The position numbers were made by a program, and so were the translations under genes. Shown here one piece after another: positions 17,487 to 27,826 of a DNA stretch of 64,000 nt. Position 1 is the stretch's first letter. Every line of letters begins with the position of its first letter. The DNA is taken from NCBI RefSeq assembly GCF_033807575.1, contig NC_084726.1:12524001-12588000 (forward strand), written 5' to 3'. The notes under the pieces are model-generated. The model was not told the origin of the DNA, made no database searches, and saw only the letters and a program-made list of their open reading frames with translations. The stretch comes from Cydia pomonella (taxonomy: Eukaryota; Arthropoda; Insecta; Lepidoptera; Tortricidae).

Positions 17487-17701
17487 AATATCTTTAATTT
17501 TGAAAAGTACATAAATTGTGTCAAAATATTTAAGTTAATTTAATGAATTGCAATTGTTCAGTTAAAGTACTTTTCAAACACGATGGGCAGGGTGACAGAT
17601 GTCATCCTCATATAATTCACAACCTTAAAACGCCAAATTTCTCAAAACTGTATTGAGATAATACCTCTTCGTGTTTGAAAAATATTATAAATACTTACGT
17701 C

Positions 17702-17823
17702 CAGTGTTGGCCGCACATTAATTAGAATAGACCATATTGAAAATTAACCATTTACGGTTCAATAAAATTTGTAATGGTTAGTTTTCAATATGGTCAATTC
17801 TAATTAACGTTCGGTCAGCACTG
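17702..17823. mobile_element. hAT-type hairpin MITE (CAGTGTTGGCC) with 8-bp target duplication
   Basis: Ends CAGTGTTGGCCGCAC and GGTCAGCACTG; flanked by CTTACGTC at 17694-17701 and 17824-17831. The interior is a long imperfect hairpin (CATATTGAAAATTAACCATT ... GGTTAGTTTTCAATATG). Related copies at 16166-16311 and 19128-19182. Confidence 0.88.
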
Positions 17824-18515
17824 CTTACGTCAGTACTTAATTAATTATTGACATAAATGTGGCATAATATAATGTGTTAACTTAATAGTAATTATACTTA
17901 TAAGTTAAACTTAAGTATTAAATTTTTAGTTAGAAATTATGTAGTAAGGTCTGTTTTAATATAACGTTGTAATTTTTTGCATAACGTTACGTTAAATCAA
18001 CGTATGACATTGTTTTGAATGAGTATTAAGTTTTTAATGAGAAATGACGTCATATAAAGATGTCATTTGTTAGCATAAAATAAAAAATAAACAGAAGGTC
18101 CGCTCCCGCCGTTCTTGAAAATACATACCTAAACTTGCCCGACTCACTAGGGTTGCTTCTGTATTAATTTCTAATTTTAAAAAGGAGTAGGTAATATAAG
18201 TTTACAGACATACATACATCGATTCGTTTATACATACATCTTATCATGTTTACATTCCTTAGAGACTGCATTTTGACGTAAATGACAGTAGGTACCTACG
18301 TAGCGGCGGGGACGTCAAGTGAGCATTTGAGCAACACGCGCACAGCCCGACTAAGCTCTGCCCGAGAGTGCCCGAGAACTCCTGTGAATATAACGTCTGT
18401 GTGCGTGCGGCGAAAATGGCACTTTGTACTGAGCGAACTCTCTGCTCCGGCGCGCGCGGCCGCTATTTACTTTGTGTTTGTTAGGTAGGTATTTAACGTT
18501 AACATAAATCGTTAC

Positions 18516-18688
18516 CAGGGCCGGATTTAGGGGAGGGCAACCGGGGCTACTGCCCCGGGCCTCTACAAAAGAGGCCCTCCACAATAGAGAATTCGGTAAA
18601 TTTACCATTTTATTTGGAAAAAATTTGGGGCCAGGGGGCCTCCACTCCTTTATTGCCTGAGGCCTCCAGACCTCTAAATCCGGCATTG
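18516..18688 (+). mobile_element. hAT-type MITE with 8-bp target duplication, second copy
   Basis: Element CAGGGCCGGATTTAG ... CTAAATCCGGCATTG (173 bp), flanked by ATCGTTAC at 18508-18515 and 18689-18696, a perfect 8-bp duplication. Shares internal GAGAATTCGGTAAATTTACC with 317-496. Confidence 0.9.
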
Positions 18689-18859
18689 ATCGTTACAAAA
18701 ATTTATAAATGCCTATTACTATTAAGGTTGAAGCAAGACAAACGTAATTTTTTAATTTGTGAGTCGAATAATTTCGGTTGCTCAATTGTTGTATTTCGGT
18801 TTCATACAAAGCCTGTTTGGTTCACACGGCGACGCAATGATTCGTCGCTTTCGTGATTT

Positions 18860-19031
18860 TTCTCACTTGATGGTCTCATCGGAAGATCAGCGCTGGAAGC
18901 CACCAGCAACATGCTGAGATGAGGCCATTTCGTGGCACTTTATACTTCCTTTGTTTTTGTTATATCATGTAATTTAATGTGTCTTGTTTGTGTTTACGAA
19001 TAAAAAATATTCTATTCTGTTCTATTCTATT
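18860..19031 (+). repeat. LINE 3' end with (TATTC)n tail, + copy
   Basis: GATGGTCTCATCGGAAGATC ... GCAACATGCTGAGATGAGGC ... TTCGTGGCACTTTATACTTC ... AATAAAAAATATTCTATTCT. Confidence 0.74.
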
Positions 19032-19045
19032 AAATGCTAGATTGT

Positions 19046-19182
19046 TAACCTTAAAACGCCAAATCTCTCAAAACTGTATTGAGATGACACCTCTTCGTGT
19101 TTGAAAAATATTATAAGTACTTACGTCCAGTGTTGGCCGCACATTAATTAGAATAGACCATATTGAAAATTAACCATTTACT
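19046..19182 (+). repeat. Duplicate of 17620-17757 (flank plus left half of a MITE)
   Basis: AACCTTAAAACGCCAAATCT ... CTCTTCGTGTTTGAAAAATA ... CTTACGTC then CAGTGTTGGCCGCAC up to AACCATTTAC. It copies both the non-MITE flank and the MITE's left half with the same left target site, so it arose by duplication after the insertion at 17702. Confidence 0.82.
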
Positions 19183-19618
19183 TTATATGTAGTCGAGGTA
19201 GTTTGCCAATAGTCCAAGACGGAAATGATGCTTTTCTCCCGAATTAAACACTCACTACATGTGTCTTAAAAAAAAACGACTAAGTATAAACTTTTATAGT
19301 ACTATCTCGACACTCGGTAGTGAATAAAAGTTAAACCAAACTTTTATTTGTTGAGGGTACTTTCAATTAACAATGTGGGTAAAAGTATCGTGATTTATAG
19401 TATGGGGAGTTAAATATTAGAATGGAAATTGTACAACAAAGCCATTTAATATCAAATACTAATTTCTAATCGTAATAAAAACAAAAAAAAAGTTTTGGGA
19501 AAGTAAGATGCTCTAGTGCAGAAACACATTATTTTTTGCACACTTTTTAGAACAACAACTACCCGTTAGAAATTAAAAATAAGTTGTCTGCAGACATACA
19601 TTAAAATTTCTGCATCTG

Positions 19619-19742
19619 AAATTACGCAGCTCACAACTCACAAAATTACGCAGCTCACAACTCACAAAATTACGCAGCTCACAACTCACAAAATTACGCA
19701 GACAACTCACAAAATTACGCAGCTCACAACTTACAAAATTAT
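19619..19742. repeat. 24-bp minisatellite
   Basis: ATTACGCAGCTCACAACTCA units start at 19621, 19645, 19669, 19693, then one shortened by 3 bases, then a final degenerate unit to 19742. Five to six units. It opens a repetitive reading frame on the minus strand that is not a gene. Confidence 0.9.
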
Positions 19743-19812
19743 GCTCGTTTGGCTTCACCCTAAAGATTCAATGAACTTTTGACAACCAGAGTCTACTTAA
19801 AAAATCTACCCC

Positions 19813-20460
19813 TTAATTCGACAGCTGGAATTAATGGCGCTGTACTGCGCCTTATGTTTTGTGATCACTACATTGTTAAATAGTGGCTATTGGGTTAGTT
19901 CACGATTCACCGGATTCTTGTTTCGTCGGATTCTTGTATCGTCTGATTCTTGTTTCGTCGGATTGTTGTATCGTCCGATTCTTGTTTCGACGGATTTTTA
20001 TTTGGACGGATTCTTGTTTCGTCGAATTCCTGTATTGTCTGATTCTTGTTTCGCCAGATTCTTGTATCGTCTGATTCTTGTTACGTCGGATATATAATGC
20101 AATACAATCAGTTATGTAAAGAAAACGTGTGGTCATATTTTATTATTTTATGAATTATTATTTAATTGTGGTTGCACAAAAGGACATATCTACATTACCT
20201 AGAAATCGGTTCGATTCATATTTTCAAGGAAACAGCGTAATTTTATTTAATAGATAGGTAAAGCCACGATATTTCCCTAGTCTTGTTTGATTTTCTGTAA
20301 CTGAAATTTCCGGCGAAACAAGAATCCGACGAAACAAGAACCCGACGAAACCAGAATCCAACGAGACAAGAATCCGGGAAATCGGGAACCAATCGACTAT
20401 TGACAGTCCGAGTTACTGTAGGAGCAGAACAGCGCCATTTTCATCAGCTGTTAAATTCCA
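19813..20460. mobile_element. Foldback element with inverted 16-bp repeat arrays
   Basis: Outer arms: TTAATTCGACAGCTGGAATT with ATGGCGCTGTACTGCGCC at the left, answered at the right by AGCAGAACAGCGCCATTTTC and CAGCTGTTAAATTCC. Inside, CGGATTCTTGTTTCGT is repeated 11 times (19911-20086), and its reverse complement about 4 times (20313-20376), separated by about 225 bp. Alternating TTTCGT and TATCGT units suggest a 32-bp dimer. Layout fits a foldback-type DNA element; no coding part. Confidence 0.75.
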
Positions 20461-20591
20461 AGCACGAATTTGTCTCTGACTTTACCAATCTTTTACAATT
20501 AATGAATTTCTGGTGTCGTTAAAGTAATGCACTAAAATGATAAAACCAAACATTAATTGTTTAAATTCCGTAATAGGTATTAAATAAAAAA

Positions 20592-20790
20592 AGACGCTTA
20601 CCACGAGGAATTTCGTATATTGACCCACCTGTTTCTATCTCTATTACACGCGCGTAATTATATTGCTGTACCGCTCCCACAGTGTCATTGACCGCCGGCA
20701 TGATGGGCAGGACAGCAATATGTAATTTACGCGTGCACGCTAGAGATAGGAAAAATCGGGTCAATTAACAAAATTCCCGGTGCAGCGTTC
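20592..20790. mobile_element. Hairpin MITE with about 80-bp imperfect arms
   Basis: GACGCTTACCACGAGGAATT ... TATTGACCCACCTGTTTC ... AATTATATTGCTGT, mirrored by ACAGCAATATGTAATTTACG ... GATAGGAAAAATCGGGTCAA ... CCGGTGCAGCGTTC. Confidence 0.72.
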
Positions 20791-20948
20791 TTTTTTTTTA
20801 ATCTGATGTTTAGATCTCTAATTTATTGGTAATTAGTATTACGCATTTATGATAAATAAATGAATTTCTCAATATTATATTTGTTTTTATCTAACTAAAC
20901 AGTGCATGCGAAAACAAATTTTTCATCTCAGCAACTCGAACAAGCCTA

Positions 20949-21015
20949 CTTTCGTCACTCTAGGGAGTGACGAAAGTACGACTTTCCTCACTCCAGGGAG
21001 TGAGACAAAGTAGCT
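20949..21015. repeat. Short hairpins (GAGTGACGAAAG)
   Basis: TACTTTCGTCACTC / GAGTGACGAAAGTA is a perfect 14-bp hairpin with a 4-nt loop (20949-20980), followed by a weaker CTCACTCCAGGGAGTGAG. Confidence 0.7.
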
Positions 21016-21029
21016 TTTTAATTTATTCA

Positions 21030-21905
21030 AGGCCATGAATACAGGAATAAAAACTTTAGTTGATGTTGAATTATCCATTACAATTAAAATTAAAATTATC
21101 GCTTAATAACACAGAAATTGAAGAAGTAGATAGTTTCAAACTCTTAGGTATTACTCTCGATAACCATATTAACTGGAAAACACACATATTAAACACTGAA
21201 ACCAAGATATCCCAGTTTCTATATGGACTCTTTACACTCCGCAAAACCACTAACTTCAGTACAGCACTAGCCGCCTACTATACCTTCGCTAATTCATGGT
21301 TCCGATATGGAATTTTAACGTGGGGAAATAGTACAGATGTGCATGACTTGTTCGTGATGCAAAAAAAGTGCGTTCGTGTGCTAGTCGGAATCCGAAATTG
21401 GGATAGCTGCAAACCTTATTTCATTAAACACGTCATACTTACTCTTCCATGCATTTACATCTTAGAGTTATGCATATGTAAGAAAAAACATACATTTGTT
21501 CAAAGAGCTACAGAATAAAAGACAAAAATATAAACTCGAATTACCCGCGCCAAAATTAGAAATATACCGCAAAAGCCCTCATTATGCAGCAATAAAATAT
21601 TATAATCACCTCCCCAACTATTTAAAAGCAGAGGAAAGGGTCACTACGTATGCCAAGAAGTTGAAAGCGTTCCTTGCTGAAAAAGCATATTATTCAGTAA
21701 CCGATTTTCTAACTGACAGTTTAATAAGTAAGATAGTTTTGATCTCCTATAATTGTAAAGCTAGTTTGTAGTTTTTTTTTAATGCTTTATTTAAGCAAAT
21801 GTTTGCCATACCCTATTAGGGTCCATGAGATACTATTATTTTGTAACAACTTACTTTTTTACCATGGTGCAATAAACGATTATGATTATGATTATGATTA
21901 TGAAT
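21030..21905 (+). pseudogene. CR1/Jockey-like LINE 3' fragment with (ATTATG)n tail
   Basis: Frame 21060-21518 carries LLGITLDNHINWKTHI, SWFRYGILTWGNST and MQKKCVRVLVGI, the part of LINE RT downstream of the palm. A frame shift near 21496-21515 moves to 21496-21771 (YAAIKYYNHLPNYLKAEERV). The copy ends in a (GATTAT)n run at about 21877-21903, its 3' tail. 5' truncated before the RT core. The 5876-6560 minus-strand fragment is a relative (both contain FRYGI or LRYGIF followed by WGNS). Confidence 0.85.
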
Positions 21906-23205
21906 TTTATAAACCTTTAATATGTTCTCACTACTGAGGTGAAAAGTTGTATGTGTCACACGAGAGCAAAGTTATTTTACATCTCGTGTTTTTGAGTCCC
22001 TTTCGATCGTTATTCAATTATAGAATCTTTCGCTTACTCGGAACTAAAAATCAACACTCGTAAGATAAACTAACTTTCCTCTCTTGTTGCACAAATAACT
22101 ATTACCGAGAAAGTCACGTCGATACAGCAGGTAAAATCCGTTAGATATCTTATCATATAAGTTATTAGTCATGTGTCTATACTACGTAAAAATTCCAAAT
22201 ACGACTTTCTCCGAACGAAACGTTTCCTTTGGCAGAATAAATCTTTGTGTTTCTTAGATATATATTTAAGAAGTGGAATCACCTTATTTTTTTAAATTTA
22301 ATAGCCGTTTAAAATATTTTTTAGAATTTTAAATGGTCACTGAATGCCGGATAGGTATGTGCCTTCCATGCCTAACATGTCAAAGAATGACAATATTTTT
22401 TTTTTCCATTTATTTAGAACACAAACAGTCACATATACAAATGGATTTGAAGTAGGTACAATGTAGATTACTTAACAACTTAAGAATCATAGACCTGGAG
22501 GTTCATTATTAAGTACATAATGTTAACATACATACTAACAGCATAAAGAAAATGAAATCATGAAATCATGAGCCATACTTAAATTCTGTTTACTAGTCTT
22601 CAGAAGAGAAAAAAAAAATACAATAAGTAGTAATACAGTAAGCAGGTTTGACATTACTGTCTGTTTCATTAATTATCGGATATGTTGTTTTTTTTTTTTT
22701 TACTAATATCTGGTAGGTATTAGGACAACCGGAAAGTTACATTTATACATTTATATGGTGGAAGAATGTCTGAAATGTCACCGTATTTAAGAATTATTTC
22801 GCTTAAAATATAGTTTTTTCTTCGCAAGTGTAATGAACATTGTGTGTAACTCCGGGGGTAAGAATATAGCAAACTTGAGTATTTAATGCACTCCAGCCTG
22901 TGGCTGTCGTGTCTGCTAAAGTCCTCGTTTGCAAAATTTCACTTACCCCCCTCGTTGCACATACTATTATTACTTCTCTAATGACGTCTGCTTTGTTACT
23001 GTTTTCAGTTTTGTATCAAAGCCGGTGTCAGAATCTTGCATCGTAATCTATTCTGCATTCACCATTGATTAGATAACAATGCTCCCAGTAGATAGCTTGA
23101 TTACTTAATCAAAGATGGCTCGTTAGTCAAGTCAACCACGTTGAAGCGTCAAAGAGCAAAGCTTATACATATGTAGGCATCATTCACACTATTATGGCTC
23201 CTTTA
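21905..23205. other. No gene seen; AT-rich, unassigned
   Basis: Long A/T runs (22395, 22688). A GTATCAAAGCCGG ... ATTCACCATTGATTAGATAA stretch at 23010-23110 recurs diverged at about 24710-24810, a dispersed repeat of about 100 bp. Confidence 0.45.
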
Positions 23206-23431
23206 CACGATGGGCCATCATACTGGCCCACTAAGATGGGCCAGCGTGTAGAGAGGGTAGTGGTGTCGGATGGCTTATAGCGCGGCGGGATAGCCACGGT
23301 GTCGGTTTTTCGTCCGCACATCAAGGTAAGGCCAGAGATGGTGCGTACACATGGCTCATTCCATAGTGCGTGCTCTCAACCATGGCATGGCCATCTCGCT
23401 GGTCCAGCGCTGGGCCAGCATGTAGAGGAGT
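23206..23431. mobile_element. MITE-like element with inverted ends (GGCTCCTTTACACG)
   Basis: Left ATGGCTCCTTTACACGATGG and right CTGGGCCAGCATGTAGAGGA are imperfect inverted repeats; inner repeats of GATGGGCCA/TGGCCCA. Followed by a partial second right end (23440-23485). Confidence 0.55.
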
Positions 23432-23762
23432 CATAACCATCGCATGGTCATTTCACTGGTCCAGCGCAAGGCAATCGTGTAAAAAATGAAAAAAAATGAA
23501 AATGTTTTATTTGTTAATAATACAGGGTTCAATTGTAAAGGTTGGAGTCTTCTAGTAAGTATAAAATACCTGTGACAGAAGACCCCGCTCTTCCATAACA
23601 ACACGTGTAGAACTGAATTAACAAATAATATAAACAACAAGCAGTTTTGCTGAGTAAAAAGAACAAATATAACAATCTTGATATTTATAATATCAATACA
23701 TTTAATTTTACTAATACATTTAACTTTGAGTAAATTTTAATCTAATGTGATATAAATTTCCT

Positions 23763-23766
<4 letters not shown>

Positions 23767-23811
<45 letters not shown>

Positions 23812-23885
23812 GTGTGCGTGTGCGTGCGTGTGTGTGTGCGTGTGCGTGTGCGTGTATGTGTGTGTATATGTTATGTATGTATATG
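23767..23885. repeat. (TG)n microsatellite
   Basis: About 45 bases of pure TG, then TG interrupted by CG and TA (TGCGTGTGCG...). The Cys-Val reading frame over it is an artefact. Confidence 0.97.
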
Positions 23886-24173
23886 CTAGTTGTAGAGGAG
23901 CCATTATAGGCTACGTTTTCACTAGAGATGAGCGTAGATTCGTAGTTCGTAGCGAGGGATGTGTTTGTTAAGAGCCAATAGAATCACTTACCTGCTCAAC
24001 GCAACAGTAGGCAATTTCTATTCGTTCTTAAAAAACTTCTTCCTTTTCCTTCCTCGCTATGCATCCTCACACATCTCTGATAGAAACGCAGTCTAACGGC
24101 CTACTAGCTTAGTCAGTAGAAAAGGTATAACTCCGTATTACTATACAAATACGGAGATAAATAAAGTCTAAAA

Positions 24174-24289
24174 GGGCCCACTAATTAACAATCCGCCGGA
24201 CGGTATCGGCCTGTCAGTTGACAAAAAGTTGACAGTTCCGAACATCTGACAGGCCCATACCGTCCGGCAGATTGTTAATTAGTGGGCCC
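24174..24289. mobile_element. Hairpin MITE (GGGCCCACTAATTAACAAT)
   Basis: Arms of about 44 bp: GGGCCCACTAATTAACAATC ... GACGGTATCGGCCTGTCAG against CTGACAGGCCCATACCGTCC ... GTTAATTAGTGGGCCC, with about three mismatches. Confidence 0.82.
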
Positions 24290-24559
24290 CTTAAGAAAAA
24301 AACGTGCCTGGAAAGCAGCAAAAAAATATGCTTGAATAGATGGCGATATAGCTTTGGCCTATACTGGACTAGATGGTGACACCATTTAGTCAAGTCAATA
24401 TATTCTCTTTTCAAATAAGCCTAGCAACAAGCACTTTTAAATGTTTAAGTTTCATATTTAACACATATCAGTAAAATAACATGGGTCAAATATCCATATG
24501 TCATTCCAAAAGTATTAGTCCTGTCGAAAGATGACAGTAAATTTAGTTGACTACAGTAA

Positions 24560-25640
24560 ATTTTGTATTGTAGTGTAGTGACAATACGTCTCTATATTTA
24601 AAAAAAATACATTTTAAATTTTACAAATTACGAAGCAGGCCTCGTTCTCGAATCCTAGTAAGGACATTTATTTGTAAATATATCTAAATTAATGCCAATT
24701 TGTTTCGTGGTGATACCAAACCTCGTATCGTAATTCTGCATTCACCATTGATTAAATAACTAGGCCCCGAGTAGATTGAGCTTGATTACCTAATCAAAGA
24801 TCGCGTTAGTCAATGCACAACACCTGTAGGTATAGAGCAACCTCAAACAGAATAGCTTAGACCAGATGTTCCCAAAGTTGACAGAGCTGCGAGCCACCTA
24901 ACAAAAACTTTATTTTTCCTGCATTAGAGGCACCATATACGAAGTTATTATCAAGAATATAAACATAAGCTTCAAGTAAAATTAAATAATTGTAATCTAA
25001 GTAGTCCGATTTGCCTTCCGATTGTTGAGAAAAATTCACGTGGAAAAACAAAAAGGCAAGCGGAAGCTTTTTATTTTTATCGCCGATCAGAGCGCGCGGT
25101 AGCAGCACGATGCAGGTTTGCTATGTTACAATGTCGCGCCGCATTACCAATATACACAAATATACTGTGTAATCCATCTTCGAAGTGGACGCTCAAAGCG
25201 GAGCGTTCAGCGGGGCGTGAAGCGTGGCGTCAGGCTCACGAGTGATGTGAGCAGCGTGCACTGAGGCCGCTCCTATACGTTTGCATTTGTTTAATATGTA
25301 CGCAGCACGCCTCGCCCCACTGCACGCCTAACTCGAGCGTCCAGTCACTTACACTAGGGACGTGGGCGCGAGATTTTTAATTTAGAACGAGACTTATAAA
25401 TTGTTCGAATTGGACTACTGGGTCTTAAGAACACCTTCCTTAATGCTTTAAATCTAGCTTGAATTAAATGTGCCACACCGATGTAAGGAACTACCTAGCA
25501 TTTGTCAGTCTGTCGAATAAACACAAGTTTTGCAACAAGCTTAGTCTATAAACTGCCTTCGCTGGCTCAAAGCGCATGGCGTGAAATCGGATTTGTCTGA
25601 GATCGCTTCGGGCGATCAGTCGGCCGACTAGTTGAGTTGT
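24560..25640. other. No gene seen; GC-richer repeat-like blocks
   Basis: The block 25170-25350 (GGACGCTCAAAGCGGAGCGT, GAAGCGTGGCGTCAGGCTCA ... CACGCCTCGCCCCACTGCAC) has loose inverted symmetry typical of a MITE, boundaries unclear. The rest is AT-rich. Confidence 0.4.
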
Positions 25641-25946
25641 TTGTTTACTAGGTTTCAGTACTAGTGATGTGACTAATAGTTGAGGGGATTTTTGTTAAAA
25701 GTATTCTAGAGATCGATTTCCGCTCATATTATCTCGGATATGGGTGAATATGGTATTTAATGCATTCAGTTTGATATCCCGAATATAAATATTTGAGATG
25801 ACGACCGCGAAAATGGTGGAGGTATTTACTAAGACGTCATAAAGCAGTAGGTAGTACAATTTTTTTTTTACTTTTTTTCTTTTATCATACCATGTAGGAT
25901 ACCAAATGAAAGGGCGTTGTGAGTAGATAACAAATATATAACATAG

Positions 25947-26090
25947 CAGTGGCGGATCGTTCAAAGAACTCGATTCCCACCGACTTGTCTAATTTCAGCC
26001 CGTTGAGTACTGTCACAATCGGTTCATGGAAAAAAGGAAAGAAAAATTTGCTCCGGGTTCCCTACGAATATTTGTGACGCACCGCCACTG
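25947..26090. mobile_element. hAT-type MITE (CAGTGGCGG) with perfect 8-bp target duplication
   Basis: Ends CAGTGGCGGATCG and GCACCGCCACTG; TAACATAG at 25939-25946 and 26091-26098. 144 bp. Confidence 0.9.
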
Positions 26091-26198
26091 TAACATAGTA
26101 TAACATTCTCACTACTTGGTCTAACAAATTATTAGGAAACGTTCAAAATTTTCTTAATCCACCTAATGCCAGAAGTTTTTGAAATCCTACTGCTTTGT

Positions 26199-26420
26199 AG
26201 GGTTCCATAACTCAACTAGGAACCCTTATAGTTTTACCCATGTCCGTCGATCTGCCCGTCCGTGAATTGCTCCGTAATTGTTAGTGCTAGAAAGCTGCAT
26301 TTTGGCATGAATACATAAACAAAGCATGGCGACAATACTTATATACATTTTTTTACCTCCCATACTAAATGTTTTTTTTTCGCTTTAACCCAATGGTGCG
26401 GGGTATCGTGCGGGGTATGT
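26199..26420 (-). repeat. GGTTCCGTA-family repeat, partial
   Basis: AGGGTTCCATAACTCAACTA ... CATGTCCGTCGATCTGCCCG ... GTGCTAGAAAGCTGCATTTT ... GGTGCGGGGTATCGTG. Same variant as 59104. Confidence 0.75.
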
Positions 26421-26769
26421 TAAAATAATTAAAAATAACAATTCAATTACAACGATATCCGTGATCCCGGGCACGCACGGCCGTCGACACAGTGCTCAGC
26501 AAGCTACGTTCGGAGACCGACTTGAACTCACTTCACCTTCATTTCCGCAGCACTAGCTCTTACCTAGACAACTAGATTTAGTGCAGTATTTGATTGTGGA
26601 CGGAATGTTTTACCTAAGTTACAAATTAAGCAAAAGTTTAGACTTCCTGGAATTTCCTACAGTGGCGTACCATGTTGGAGTTGTTTCTTGAATTTAGTAC
26701 CTATTGGCGTAGTTTGGTTACGAGCTTAGACAAAGAGATGAAAGCGAAATTTAGTGAAATAAGTAAGAA

Positions 26770-27006
26770 ATACGGAAGGTGGAGATAAGGAACGACATCT
26801 CCATGTACCAAAAAGTGTCATCAAAAAACTTTAAATAGGTGGCGCTACAATACCTAGAGTACTTGAACAAAAAATTCAAATCATAGACAGTGCAATTCAC
26901 TCCGTCAATAACGCCTAGGTTCATAGCTACTCTAGCGCTACTCTGGAGAGATTTGGAACTATTATTTATAGCTGACAGCTGGACACTTGCAACAGTTCTA
27001 CCATAA
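26770..27006 (-). repeat. Dispersed 240-bp repeat, copy 1
   Basis: ATCTCCATGTACCAAAAAGT ... GGTGGCGCTACAATACC ... ACTCTGGAGAGATTTGGAAC ... GACACTTGCAACAGTTCTAC. Strongly alike to 51690-51930. Strand assignment arbitrary. Confidence 0.8.
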
Positions 27007-27392
27007 GCAGGGGCCGTACTTTTCATGCCATTGACGCAACAATGACGTAATTTAACATACAGGGAGTTGTTTTACAACACTACAAATTTAGATAACTTAC
27101 TTATTGACGGGTATAAAAATAAATACTTGTTACGAGAATAAAAGCTTGTTACGCTGTTAATAATCAAAGATATGTATTATTTAATAAATTAATAATCTAT
27201 TATTTATTTGAGTGACAATAAGATGGAAGTCAATTAGACGTTTCTGTACTGATTGTCAAGTACCTATGTATATAACTTACGTAAAGAGGTTGATAAATGA
27301 TTAATTATTACGAAAATATTAATTGGAATCATACTCTATGTAGCGTGACGTCATTTTTCTGTCAACGGCATGAAAAGTACGGGCCCTGATAA
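27007..27392. mobile_element. hAT-like MITE (CAGGGGCCGTAC)
   Basis: Left end CAGGGGCCGTACTTTTCATG and right end CATGAAAAGTACGGGCCCTG are inverted repeats of about 28 bp; inner GACGCAACAATGACG / GCGTGACGTCATTT continue them. Flanks ACCATAAG and ATAATAAG agree at 6 of 8 positions. The paralogous repeat at 51690-51930 lacks it: an empty left site. Confidence 0.78.
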
Positions 27393-27737
27393 TAAGCTAT
27401 CAATATTAAATAATAAATAAATAAATAAATAAATCTTTATTGCTTTAAACCTTACATTACAATTCATATTGTAAAATTTTGTAGGTAAGACAGGTGTATA
27501 AGGTTTGTAACACATTTAGGTAGTGGGGTTGAGCCTCTGCCTCCCGAACTAGGTCTAAGCCTGTGACTCGGGAGTCAGCGATTCCTCCTTGATTTGGTAA
27601 CAATGGTATCAGCAATAGAAATCCGTAGACTGGAAAAAAGGTAAATGACAAAGATTGTAACTAATTAAAGCCAACTAATGCAGATATGTGTAAGTATGTG
27701 TGTAAGTCGTGGTGGTGTGGATCAGGTATGTGCATGT

Positions 27738-27773
27738 GAGTGTGTGTGTGTGTGTGTGTGAGTGCGTGTGTGG
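27738..27773. repeat. Short (TG)n run
   Basis: GTGAGTGTGTGTGTGTGTGT then GTGAGTGCGTGTG. Inside the untranslated 3' part of the CR1-like LINE. Confidence 0.9.
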
Positions 27774-27826
27774 GTGTAGATAATGAGGTAACTGAAAAAC
27801 ATGATGAGCAAGAAGGATAGCAAAGG

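Noticed and set aside
19573..19758. Minus-strand frame with repeated NFVSCELR peptide
   Set aside because: Product of the 24-bp minisatellite (8 codons per unit); no start context or neighbours.
19619..20092. CRISPR-like array
   Set aside because: Repeats are directly adjacent with no unique spacers, and this is eukaryotic DNA.
21060..21771. Host gene with RT-like domain
   Set aside because: A frame shift inside, a 5'-truncated RT tail and a (GATTAT)n run identify it as a dead LINE fragment.
23768..23971. Cys-Val-rich reading frame
   Set aside because: Translation of a (TG)n microsatellite.
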